This document shows positions 38,128-49,349 of a DNA stretch of 64,000 nucleotides, piece after piece; position 1 is the first letter of the stretch; the number at the start of each line of letters is the position of its first letter. Source of the stretch: Drosophila miranda (taxonomy: Eukaryota > Arthropoda > Insecta > Diptera > Drosophilidae); contig NC_046674.1 in the NCBI RefSeq assembly GCF_003369915.1, positions 26,601,657 through 26,665,656 on the forward strand, given 5' to 3'. The notes under the pieces were generated by a model that was not told the origin of the DNA, did not search any database, and worked only from the letters and a program-made list of their open reading frames with translations. The translations under genes were made by a program, and so were the position numbers.

Positions 38128-40981
38128 GGTTAGGTTAGGTTAACCCGGACGGCCCTCAGCGGGGCCACGCATAGGCCAATATGGCCCTTAGTTATCCGGA
38201 TGGGGGTGTGTATGAACCGTCGCGGGAGTGTTAATGTGGTTTTAAAAAGTCCCCGAGAATCGAGGTGTTTTTAGCATAGGCCAGCAGTTCCTGTGGCGTC
38301 CTTTTGGAGGCATCTTCCAGTGATGCCAACACTGGGGCGCCCAGGTATCTCCTCCTTGCCCTTGAGAGAGCCGGACAGTTGCAGATGAGATGTTCCAGGG
38401 TTTCGATAGCCCCAGGTTCCTCACATTTCCTACAACTGTCTCTGTTGGTGATGCCTAGCTTTGCTGCATGTGCAGCAGCCAGACAGTGACCTGTTAGTAT
38501 CCCCACTAGCAATCTACAGTCCTTTCGTGGTAGGTGCAGTAGGTAGTGGCTAAGTTTCTCGTTGCGCTCCTTGCACATTATCTTCGAGGTTCTGCAGGTG
38601 GTGGTACTCCTCCACCTGCTATCAGTCTGTGCTCTAGCCTGCTTCTCTAGATCGCCTTGTCTGTCTGCTTAGGATGTCTAATGCCTCCCTGCTCGCCAAG
38701 ACACTTCTGGAACTGACCGCGGACGACTGCATGGATCTTATCGCCGCTTGGCTGTCGACGAATAGGTTGACCGCATCGTGTGCTCGTTCTGTTAGGAGAG
38801 CGACCTCCGCTGCCTTCCCGATGGCAAAAACTTCTGCCTGGAATATGCTGCATTGGTCCGGTAGCTTATACGACAGCCTTATCTCAGGGTCTGTACAGTA
38901 TAGGCCCGCTCCTACTCCTCCTTCCATCTTGGAGCCGTCTGTGTATATATTGAGGTGCTCAGTTTGGTCCCTTCCAATTTTCCAGTCTTCAGGTCCCAAA
39001 GATGTGGTTGTTTTGACGTCAAGGCAAGTTTGGGGGGTCATGTAATCAGTTGATCTGGTCATGTCCCTGCCAATTGAACTGTGCCCGTATCCTTGTATGG
39101 ATAGGTTTCCTGATGCTATAAGGCGTTGTGCTGCCTTTCCCGCAATCAGGCGAGCGTGAATGTCCAGGGGGTCGATTCCGAGTATGGTTTCGAGTGCTTT
39201 TGTTGGGGTTGACCTCAGCGCCCCTGTAATACAGAGCAGAGCCTGTCGCTGAGTCTTTTCCTTAAGCTTATGGTATGTCTTCTTTTCAATAGCCTGCCAC
39301 CACACTAAGGCTCCATACAGCAGAGTTGGTCGCACCACCGAGATGTAGATCCAGTGCATTAGAGCAGGTGACAGGCCCCATGTGCTGCTGAGCATCTTCT
39401 TGGATGCATAAAGCGCAATGGTAGCCTTCTTCACCCTTTCCACTACATTGGGCCTCCATGCCAGCTTGCTGTCCAGTACTGTGCCTAGGTATTTCACCTG
39501 TGATTTTGGAGTCAGCCTAGTTTGGTCAATTTTCGGGGGGGTCCATATCGGTACCTTGTACCTCTTGGTAAAGAGGATGAGGTCCGTCTTGTCCGCGTTG
39601 ATACTGAGTCCTACCTCTTCCGCCCACTCACGTATCTCCCTGAGTGTACGTTCCATTATGGAGCTGAGGGTCGATGGACATACACCCGTAATAAGTATGC
39701 TTATGTCATCTGCATAGGCTGTTATTTTTGGGGCCTTCCTTTCAAATCTCTTAATGAGGTCGTCGACCACCAAATTCCACAGTAGTGGCGATAGGACTCC
39801 ACCTTGATGTGTGCCTCTGTGTGCCCCTTTACCATGGAAGCGGTGCCCCACTCCGATTGCACCCGTCTACAACTTAGGAGGTTTTTGATCCAGACGTTGA
39901 TTGCAGGGTGTATGTTATTCGCTTCTAGGCGACTTGTTATTGCGGTTGTTGCCACGTTGTTGAATGCTCCTGAGATGTCCACAAATGCTCCCAAAGCATA
40001 CTTTTTGTTGTGAAGGGCGCTCTCGATGGTGGCTACTAGCGAGTGTAGTGCCGTCTCCACCGATTTCCCCTTGGTGTAGGTGTGTTGGTTTATTGACATC
40101 AGTCCCCCTACCTCATTCCTGATGTGTAAATCCAACAGCTTTTCTAGTGTTTTTAGTAGAAAGGAGGTAAGGCTTATCGGTCTGTAATCCTTGGGACTCA
40201 CGTGGCTGCACTTTCCTGCCTTAGGGAGGAAGACAACCCTCGAGGTTCTCCATTGGATGGGGATATAGCCTGTACTTAGGCATGCTGAGTATATTGAGAA
40301 GAGCCATGGGGTAATAACCTCTTTGGTCAACTGCATCATGGCTGGGAATATCCCGTCCAGTCCTGGTGCTTTTATGGCCGCGAAGGAGTCTATGGCCCAG
40401 TGGATTCTCTTAGTGGTTAACAGACCTATTGGGGGGTGCTGTTCCTCAGTTGCTAGGTCCTGATGCTCCTTGGCGTCAGTGACCTCGGTGCATCCAGGGA
40501 AGTGCGCCTCCATTAGTGCTGTTAGGGCTTCTTTACTGCCCTCTGTCCACTGTCCGTTGTCTAGTTTTAGTTGGCTCTGTACTGTGGGCTGCTTTGAGAG
40601 CAGCTTCCGGAGCCTAGCGGTTTCGGGCACTTTCTCAATGTTGGAGCAGAAGTTTCTCCACGAGTTCCTTTGTGCCTTACGTATTTCCTTCTTGTAGCTC
40701 CTAAGTAGGATTTTATATTCCTCATTGACAATCTCTTCGTTCGCTTGTTTGGCGATCTTGAAGAATTCCTTGAGGTTGTTCCTCTGGAGAGAGAGATCTC
40801 GGTTCCACCAGAGTGGCTTGGACCTCCTCTTCGTTCTCGAGGGTTTGCACGATGCATGGTAGGCGTTCAGTAACTCGTTGGATAGGGTCTTTAGGGAGGA
40901 GGTCTTTTGGGGAGAGTGAAACTTGCTCCAAAACTTTTGAAGGCAAAGAAAGTGAATTTCAACCGTAAATCGGGGTCGCAT
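38128..40981 (-). mobile_element. 5'-truncated LINE, copy 6
   Basis: 3' UTR 38128-38230 plus the damaged ORF. Confidence 0.88.
38231..40981 (-). pseudogene. LINE RT-RNase H ORF, broken copy 6
   Basis: A deletion of about 134 bp near 38660 removes the RNase H segment holding His785 and Asp795, leaving a short filler (TCTGTCT) at the join. One C is lost from a C5 run at about 39829, shifting RT. Pro392 of the RT TPQGG motif is His, shared with copy 7. Three frames remain readable. Confidence 0.85.
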
Positions 40982-41754
40982 CTCCCCACCCCTCACCCCC
41001 TCGCCCCACCCCTTTTAGCCGCTGCCTCGTTGCTGTAACAAATTGATAGGCGCTTAGAGCCGCCTGCCGCTTGCCGGTTGCTGGAAAGTGAAATTATTTC
41101 TATTTACGCTTCAATTATTGAATGATTTTCGTTCATTTATTGGCCGGCCATTTACTGCGATGGTGGATGGGGGACATCGCAGGCATCGCAGGAAGTCCAA
41201 AGGATCTTTATTAAATAAAGTTCGTTAATATGAATAATAATATTTAATAATAAAATATAATAAATCAAATATTTATATATTTAAGTAAAATATTTTTATA
41301 TTTCAAATAATTATAATAAATAATAAATATGTATGTATATATTAAATTTATTTTTGTTTCAATACTGAAGAGATTGTGCCACACATTGCAACAACAGAGC
41401 ACGGGTCGCAGGAACAGCCCCGGATCGGTCGGCCCACAGGCCCATTGCATCGTCCATCGCAATCCCATCGGGTCCATCCTGGCGCAGGGACCTCCACAAA
41501 GTGAATGGAATCGTATTCGTATTCGTATTCGTATTCGTAGTAGGCGTGCCCTCCTCGACAGAGTACTCAGATTTGTGCCCACAAATTGTCAGGAATCGTG
41601 CCAGTCAGTCCAGTCGGAGTTTAATTCAGAATCGAAAAGGTTTTCGTCGGCTTGAGAGCTTTGTGAATTGTGAAATTGTTGTTTGGAGTTTTGTTTGTGT
41701 TTCTCGATTTTCATTTTTCATTTTTCAGTTTTCGATTTTTGTTATTTGTTCGAA
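40982..41754 (+). promoter_or_regulatory. spacer and putative promoter / 5' UTR of G6
   Basis: C-rich block with one C fewer, near 40983-41012; AT-rich block; ATTCGT x4. Two substitutions (CCCACAGGCCCATTGCATCG) distinguish it. Confidence 0.4.
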
Positions 41755-42573
41755 ATGGACCTGGACCTCCTTTCCAGTAAGGAGTCGTTGGACAAGTGCG
41801 TGGAGTTTGACCTGCCCCCGGTCGCGGTGGGCGACAGCACCCGCGGATGCATCATCCGTAACCTGCGCGTTGCCATTTCGGGCACGTTCCAGAGCAAACC
41901 GAAGGCTGCTGCTTCGGCCAAGAAGAACGCGACTCCTGGGCGTGGCACCACACGCGGCGGCAAGGCGACTCCTGGGCGTGGCACCACACGCGGCGGCAAG
42001 GCGACGCCCGCAGCGGAGACCGGGGGACGTCCGAGTCGCAACAGCAGCAAGCAGAGCGCTCCTCCTGGTCGTCGCGCGATTTCCCAAGGCCTGGACAACC
42101 CACCCGTCCGGGGGCGCTCTGTGGGAGGGTACTCGCTGCGCAGTCGCAGCGCTGTGTCGATGGCCAGGGCCAGAGTGCTGATCACATCCTTGCCAGGCGA
42201 ACGGCGGGAGGAGGACGCACCCCAAGGCCGCTGCTACGGACCGCAGAGACGCCGCTCGTACCTGGATCTGGACCAGGATCTGGCCCAGCTGAACTGGACC
42301 GGCCATCAGGAGGATGCTGGCCCACGCCACCCATTCAGCGGCTCGGCTCGTCGCCAGGGCGGGCGGGTGGCGCCTCTCCACCCGGGCACCCGCATGGAGC
42401 CCGCCGGGCAGAGCCACTCACAGGTGTCCGTGCCCCCCATGGCACACTTCCGTCGGCTATGCCGCGCTCTGGATCGTCACTACAGTCCCCTGTCGCACTT
42501 CCTCGTGTTCCTGGCTGGGATGCTGGCCACTCTGCTGTGCGTGGCCCTGACGCCCGCCAACCAATATCTCTAA
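41755..42573 (+). CDS. tail-anchored basic protein, copy G6 (complete)
   Basis: 272 codons with two 12-residue repeats. The second ends in Lys (GGKATPAAE) rather than Asn, so both repeat units are identical at their ends, as expected after exchange with a copy like G5. C-terminal anchor intact. AATAAA at 42729-42734. Confidence 0.75.
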   Translation: MDLDLLSSKESLDKCVEFDLPPVAVGDSTRGCIIRNLRVAISGTFQSKPKAAASAKKNATPGRGTTRGGKATPGRGTTRGGKATPAAETGGRPSRNSSKQSAPPGRRAISQGLDNPPVRGRSVGGYSLRSRSAVSMARARVLITSLPGERREEDAPQGRCYGPQRRRSYLDLDQDLAQLNWTGHQEDAGPRHPFSGSARRQGGRVAPLHPGTRMEPAGQSHSQVSVPPMAHFRRLCRALDRHYSPLSHFLVFLAGMLATLLCVALTPANQYL

Positions 42574-43095
42574 AAAGACTTGCACTCGAACACTGAAAGG
42601 GGCAGCGGTTTCCACAACGGGCTGCAGATACACCATACACTACGCAAGATACACGACACACGATACCGATACGTGCTTGAGTTCCATCGCCGATTGAAGA
42701 CTGTTCTGCCCCACAAATATTTGCATTGAATAAACGAGGAGGAATCTCCTCAAAGAATTCCACACCAGACTACAGATACAGATACAGATACAGATACAGA
42801 TACAGATACAGAGACAGATACAGGATACTGGTGGAGCTCCTCTTGGATCGTCCTGTGGGGCAGGTCGCCTAGGTCGGTGGAGTATTTTTGTGTGACTTTT
42901 GTCGGAATTAATCCGATTGAGGCATTTCTGAGGATGTTGTGTGGCAAGTGCTGCATGCCTGATAAATCGTGGGCTTTTGGGCCATTGGTTGAGCAATAAC
43001 TCGCATTTTCCCGGACCCGGACCCAGACCCGGACCCGGACCCGGACCCGGATTGGCCTCAATTCACGCATAAAATCCGCAATCAAATGTAAATGG
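42574..43095 (+). other. 3' UTR and flank of G6
   Basis: AATAAA 42729-42734, the longest post-gene CAGATA run with one GAGACA variant (about 42773-42824), and a GGACCC tract. Confidence 0.65.
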
Positions 43096-43987
43096 AACGA
43101 GGGGGAACGTTGTGAGTTGCTGCGGACACCGCAACTCTACGGTTATACCCGATACTAAGTCAGTATGGCTCTCCTCCGGCAGACGCCGCTAATATTAAAC
43201 GACACGACAAAGAGTGCGTGCGAGAGAGACAGAAAATCAGTCTGAGCGTGACGTCGGGCGCTGCGAAGCCAGTGCAAATTGATTTGTTCCTATTGGCTAT
43301 AAAAATGATCTGATCTGATCCAGATTCAGCAATCTGATAGATATGGTCATTATCTATGATTCTGCGTTTTTAGTTTTCTCGAATGTGCAATATTGTGGAT
43401 GCAACAGATTTTCGTCCTTGGATACCAAATTTGGTTGCTCTAGCTTTTGTAGTCTCTGAGATCTAGGCGCTAATGTTTTACTCTAAGCAAAGCCGCCTAT
43501 GCTACGTGTGTGTTAGAGAGAGACAGGGCGAGAAAAAATGAAATTGTTTTCTTGATGCTGGCTATAATAATGATTCCGCAGTCTTAAAGATATGGTCATT
43601 CTCTACAATTCTACGTTTTTGGTTTTCTCATATCTTTAAAATTGTGGATGCCACAGATTTTCGTCCTTTGTGGGGGCGGAAGTGGGCGGGGCGAAGTTTT
43701 GAAATATTTTTGTAGCAGTGACATATCACAGAAGTCTGGATCCAAAACATCGTTGCTCTAGCTCTTATAGTCTTTGAGCACTAGGCGCTGAAGGGGACGG
43801 ACAGACGGACAGACGGACGGACGGACGGACGGACAGACAGACAGGGCTCAATCGACTCGGCTATTGATGCTGATCAAGAATATATATACCTTATGGGGTC
43901 GGAAACTATTCCTTCTGGACGTTACACACATCCACTTTTACCACAAATCTAATATACCCCAATACTCATTTTGAGTATCGGGTATAA
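43096..43987 (+). mobile_element. ISY/DINE-1-like Helitron, copy 8
   Basis: Array-type with a deletion of about 69 bp at 43420 (TTTCGTCCTTGGATACC), shared with copy 9. Confidence 0.85.
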
Positions 43988-46975
43988 GGTTAGGTTAGGT
44001 TAACCCGGACGGCCCTCAGCGGGGCCACGCATAGGCCAATATGGCCCTTAGTTATCCGGATGGGGGTGTGTATGAACCGTCGCGGGAGTGTTAATGTGGT
44101 TTTAAAAAGTCCCCGAGAATCGAGGTGTTTTTAGCATAGGCCAGCAGTTCCTGTGGCGTCCTTTTGGAGGCATCTTCCAGTGATGCCAACACTGGGGCGC
44201 CCAGGTATCTCCTCCTTGCCCTTGAGAGAGCCGGATAGTTGCAGATGAGATGTTCCAGGGTTTCGATAGCCCCAGGTTCCTCACATTTCCTACAACTGTC
44301 TCTGTTGGTGATGCCTAGCTTTGCTGCATGTGCAGCAGCCAGACAGTGACCTGTTAGTATCCCCACTAGCAATCTACAGTCCTTTCGTGGTAGGTGCAGT
44401 AGGTAGTGGCTAAGTTTCTCGTTGCGCTCCTTGCACATTATCTTCGAGGTTCTGCAGGTGGTGGTACTCCTCCACCTGCTATCAGTCTGTGCTCTAGCCT
44501 GCTTCTCTAGATCGCCTTGCAGCGTTCTGAGGGAGACAGGCACGTTCTCGGTTCTCCTATTCTCCAGCCCGACGCCTTCCTTAGCTAGTACGTCCGCCGC
44601 TTCGTTTCCTTCGATGCCCTGGTGGCTGGGAACCCAATAGATCCGCACTGTCTTTGTCGTGCTTAGGATGTCTAATGCCTCCCTGCTCGCCAAGACACTT
44701 CTGGAACTGACCGCGGACGACTGCATGGATCTTATCGCCGCTTGGCTGCCGACGAATAGGTTGACCGCATCGTGTGCTCGTTCTGTTAGGAGAGCGACCT
44801 CCGCTGCCTTCCCGATGGCAAAAACTTCTGCCTGGAATATGCTGCATTGGTCCGGTAGCTTATACGACAGCCTTATCTCAGGGTCTGTACAGTATAGGCC
44901 CGCTCCTACTCCTCCTTCCATCTTGGAGCCGTCTGTGTATATATTGAGGTGCTCAGTTTGGTCCCTTCCAATTTTCCAGTCTTCAGGTCCCAAAGATGTG
45001 GTTGTTTTGACGTCAAGGCAAGTTTGGGGGGTCATGTAATCAGTTGATCTGGTCATGTCCCTGCCAATTGAACTGTGCCCGTATCCTTGTATGGATAGGT
45101 TTCCTGATGCTATAAGGCGTTGTGCTGCCTTTCCCGCAATCAGGCGAGCGTGAATGTCCAGGGGGTCGATTCCGAGTATGGTTTCGAGTGCTTTTGTTGG
45201 GGTTGACCTCAGCGCCCCTGTAATACAGAGCAGAGCCTGTCGCTGAGTCTTTTCCTTAAGCTTATGGTATGTCTTCTTTTCAATAGCCTGCCACCACACT
45301 AAGGCTCCATACAGCAGAGTTGGTCGCACCACCGAGATGTAGATCCAGTGCATTAGAGCAGGTGACAGGCCCCATGTGCTGCTGAGCATCTTCTTGGATG
45401 CATAAAGCGCAATGGTAGCCTTCTTCACCCTTTCCACTACATTGGGCCTCCATGCCAGCTTGCTGTCCAGTACTGTGCCTAGGTATTTCACCTGTGATTT
45501 TGGAGTCAGCCTAGTTTGGTCAATTTTCGGGGGGTCCATATCGGTACCTTGTACCTCTTGGTAAAGAGGATGAGGTCCGTCTTGTCCGCGTTGATACTGA
45601 GTCCTACCTCTTCCGCCCACTCACGTATCTCCCTGAGTGTACGTTCCATTATGGAGCTGAGGGTCGATGGACATACACCCGTAATAAGTATGCTTATGTC
45701 ATCTGCATAGGCTGTTATTTTTGGGGCCTTCCTTTCAAATCTCTTAATGAGGTCGTCGACCACCAAATTCCACAGTAGTGGCGATAGGACTCCACCTTGA
45801 TGTGTGCCTCTGTGTGCCCCCTTTACCATGGAAGCGGTGCCCCACTCCGATTGCACCCGTCTACAACTTAGGAGGTTTTTGATCCAGACGTTGATTGCAG
45901 GGTGTATGTTATTCGCTTCTAGGCGACTTGTTATTGCGGTTGTTGCCACGTTGTTGAATGCTCCTGAGATGTCCACAAATGCTCCCAAAGCATACTTTTT
46001 GTTGTGAAGGGCGCTCTCGATGGTGGCTACTAGCGAGTGTAGTGCCGTCTCCACCGATTTCCCCTTGGTGTAGGCGTGTTGGTTTATTGACATCAGTCCC
46101 CCTACCTCATTCCTGATGTGTAAATCCAACAGCTTTTCTAGTGTTTTTAGTAGAAAGGAGGTAAGGCTTATCGGTCTGTAATCCTTGGGACTCACGTGGC
46201 TGCACTTTCCTGCCTTAGGGAGGAAGACAACCCTCGAGGTTCTCCATTGGATGGGGATATAGCCTGTACTTAGGCATGCTGAGTATATTGAGAAGAGCCA
46301 TGGGGTAATAACCTCTTTGGTCAACTGCATCATGGCTGGGAATATCCCGTCCAGTCCTGGTGCTTTTATGGCCGCGAAGGAGTCTATGGCCCAGTGGATT
46401 CTCTTAGTGGTTAACAGACCTATTGGGGGGTGCTGTTCCTCAGTTGCTAGGTCCTGATGCTCCTTGGCGTCAGTGACCTCGGTGCATCCAGGGAAGTGCG
46501 CCTCCATTAGTGCTGTTAGGGCTTCTTTACTGCCCTCTGTCCACTGTCCGTTGTCTAGTTTTAGTTGGCTCTGTACTGTGGGCTGCTTTGAGAGCAGCTT
46601 CCGGAGCCTAGCGGTTTCGGGCACTTTCTCAATGTTGGAGCAGAAGTTTCTCCACGAGTTCCTTTGTGCCTTACGTATTTCCTTCTTGTAGCTCCTAAGT
46701 AGGATTTTATATTCCTCATTGACAATCTCTTCGTTCGCTTGTTTGGCGATCTTGAAGAATTCCTTGAGGTTGTTCCTCTGGAGAGAGAGATCTCGGTTCC
46801 ACCAGAGTGGCTTGGACCTCCTCTTCGTTCTCGAGGGTTTGCACGATGCATGGTAGGCGTTCAGTAACTCGTTGGATAGGGTCTTTAGGGAGGAGGTCTT
46901 TTGGGGAGAGTGAAACTTGCTCCAAAACTTTTGAAGGCAAAGAAAGTGAATTTCAACCGTAAATCGGGGTCGCAT
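43988..46975 (-). mobile_element. 5'-truncated LINE, copy 7
   Basis: 3' UTR 43988-44090 plus an ORF with a single frameshift. Confidence 0.88.
44091..46975 (-). pseudogene. LINE RT-RNase H ORF, broken copy 7
   Basis: A single one-base loss in the G7 run at about 45530-45536 splits the ORF into two halves that overlap there. Three damaging substitutions are also present: RNase H catalytic Asp743 to Gly, RT TPQGG to THQGG (shared with copy 6), and knuckle Cys914 to Tyr (shared with copy 5). The shared changes on either side make this copy a mosaic. Confidence 0.87.
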
Positions 46976-47755
46976 CTCCCCACCCCCTCACCCCCTCGCC
47001 CCACCCCTTTTAGCCGCTGCCTCGTTGCTGTAACAAATTGATAGGCGCTTAGAGCCGCCTGCCGCTTGCCGGTTGCTGGAAAGTGAAATTATTTCTATTT
47101 ACGCTTCAATTATTGAATGATTTTCGTTCATTTATTGGCCGGCCATTTACTGCGATGGTGGATGGGGGACATCGCAGGCATCGCAGGAAGTCCAAAGGAT
47201 CTTTATTAAATAAAGTTCGTTAATATGAATAATAATATTTAATAATAAAATATAATAAATCAAATATTTATATATTTAAGTAAAATATTTTTATATTTCA
47301 AATAATTATAATAAATAATAAATATGTATGTATATATTAAATTTATTTTTGTTTCAATACTGAAGAGATTGTGCCACACATTGCAACAACAGAGCACGGG
47401 TCGCAGGAACAGCCCCGGATCGGTCGGCCCTCAGGCCCATTGTATCGTCCATCGCAATCCCATCGGGTCCATCCTGGCGCAGGGACCTCCACAAAGTGAA
47501 TGGAATCGTATTCGTATTCGTATTCGTATTCGTATTCGTAGTAGGCGTGCCCTCCTCGACAGAGTACTCAGATTTGTGCCCACAAATTGTCAGGAATCGT
47601 GCCAGTCAGTCCAGTCGGAGTTTAATTCAGAATCGAAAAGGTTTTCGTCGGCTTGAGAGCTTTGTGAATTGTGAAATTGTTGTTTGGAGTTTTGTTTGTG
47701 TTTCTCGATTTTCATTTTTCATTTTTCAGTTTTCGATTTTTGTTATTTGTTCGAA
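46976..47755 (+). promoter_or_regulatory. spacer and putative promoter / 5' UTR of G7
   Basis: C-rich block near 46978-47007, AT-rich block, and the longest ATTCGT run of the window (x5, about 47509-47538). Confidence 0.4.
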
Positions 47756-48397
47756 ATGGACCTGGACCTCCTTTCCAGTAAGGAGTCGTTGGACAAGTGC
47801 GTGGAGTTTGACCTGCCCCCGGTCGCGGTGGGCGACAGCACCCGCGGATGCATCATCCGTAACCTGCGCGTTGCCATTTCGGGCACGTTCCAGAGCAAAC
47901 CGAAGGCTGCTGCTTCGGCCAAGAAGAACGCGACTCCTGGGCGTGGCACCACACGCGGCGGCAAGGCGACTCCTGGGCGTGGCACCACACGCGGCGGCAA
48001 CGCGACGCCCGCAGCGGAGACCGGGGGACGTCCGAGTCGCAACAGCAGCAAGCAGAGCGCTCCTCCTGGTCGTCGCGCGATTTCCCAAGGCCTGGACAAC
48101 CCACCCGTCCGGGGGCGCTCTGTGGGAGGGTATGAGGAGGAATCTCCTCAAAGAATTCCACACCAGACTACAGATACAGATACAGATACAGATACAGATA
48201 CAGATACAGATACAGATACAGGATACTGGTGGAGCTCCTCTTGGATCGTCCTGTGGGGCAGGTCGCCTAGGTCAGTGGAGTATTTTTGTGTGACTTTTGT
48301 CGGAATTAATCCGATTGAGGCATTTCTGAGGATGTTGTGTGGCAAGTGCTGCATGCCTGATAAATCGTGGGCTTTTGGGCCATTGGTTGAGCAATAA
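47756..48397 (+). pseudogene. tail-anchored gene copy G7, 3'-truncated with a chimeric tail
   Basis: Same deletion junction as G3 (GGAGGGTA[C/T]GAGGAGG) after codon 126, removing the Arg-rich distal part, the anchor and AATAAA. The frame continues through a longer CAGATA run (more Thr-Asp repeats than G3) to a stop at 48395-48397, 213 codons in all. Leu37 is retained, unlike G3. Because the exact junction is shared, G3 and G7 are copies of one deleted gene. Confidence 0.8.
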
Positions 48398-48493
48398 CTC
48401 GCATTTTCCCGGACCCGGACCCAGACCCGGACCCGGACCCGGACCCGGATCGGCCTCAATTCACGCATAAAATCCGCAATCAAATGTAAATGG

Positions 48494-49349
48494 AACGAGG
48501 GGGAACGTTGTGAGTTGCTGCGGACACCGCAACTCTACGGTTATACCCGATACTAAGTCAGTATGGCTCTCCTCCGGCAGACGCCGCTAATATTAAACGA
48601 CACGACAAAGAGTGCGTGCGAGAGAGACAGAAAATCAGTCTGAGCGTGACGTCGGGCGCTGCGAAGCCAGTGCAAATTGATTTGTTCCTATTGGCTATGA
48701 AAATGATCTGATCTGATCCAGATTCAGCAATCTGATAGATATGGTCATTATCTATGATTCTGCGTTTTTAGTTTTCTCGAATGTGCAATATTGTGGATGC
48801 AACAGATTTTCGTCCTTGGATACCAAATTTGGTTGCTCTAGCTTTTGTAGTCTCTGAGATCTAGGCGCTAATGTTTTACTCTAAGCAAAGCCGCCTATGC
48901 TACGTGTGTGTTAGAGAGAGAAAGGGCGAGAAAAAATGAAATTGTTTTCTTGATGCTGGCTATAATAATGATTCCGCAGTCTTAAAGATATGGTCATTCT
49001 CTACAATTCTACGTTTTTGGTTTTCTCATATCTTTAAAATTGTGGATGCCACAGATTTTCGTCCTTTGTGGGGGCGGAAGTGGGCGGGGCGAAGTTTTGA
49101 AATATTTTTGTAGCAGTGACATATCATTATAGTCTTTGAGCACTAGGCGCTGAAGGGGACGGACAGACGGACAGACGGACGGACGGACGGACGGACAGAC
49201 AGACAGGGCTCAATCGACTCGGCTATTGATGCTGATCAAGAATATATATACCTTATGGGGTCGGAAACGATTCCTTCTGGACTTTACACACATCCACTTT
49301 TACCACAAATCTAATATACCCCAATACTCATTTTGAGTATCGGGTATAA
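48494..49349 (+). mobile_element. ISY/DINE-1-like Helitron, copy 9
   Basis: It shares the 69-bp deletion with copy 8 and the GAGAGAGAAAGGGCGAG variant with copy 4. A further deletion at about 49127 joins CATATCA to TTATAGTC. Confidence 0.85.

Larger units (their letters stand above)
37174..43095 (+). repeat. tandem module A6
   Basis: 5922 bp. Shortened mainly by a deletion of about 134 bp in the LINE. Confidence 0.9.
43096..48493 (+). repeat. tandem module A7
   Basis: 5398 bp. Shortened by the 603-bp gene deletion and a 69-bp Helitron deletion. Confidence 0.9.
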
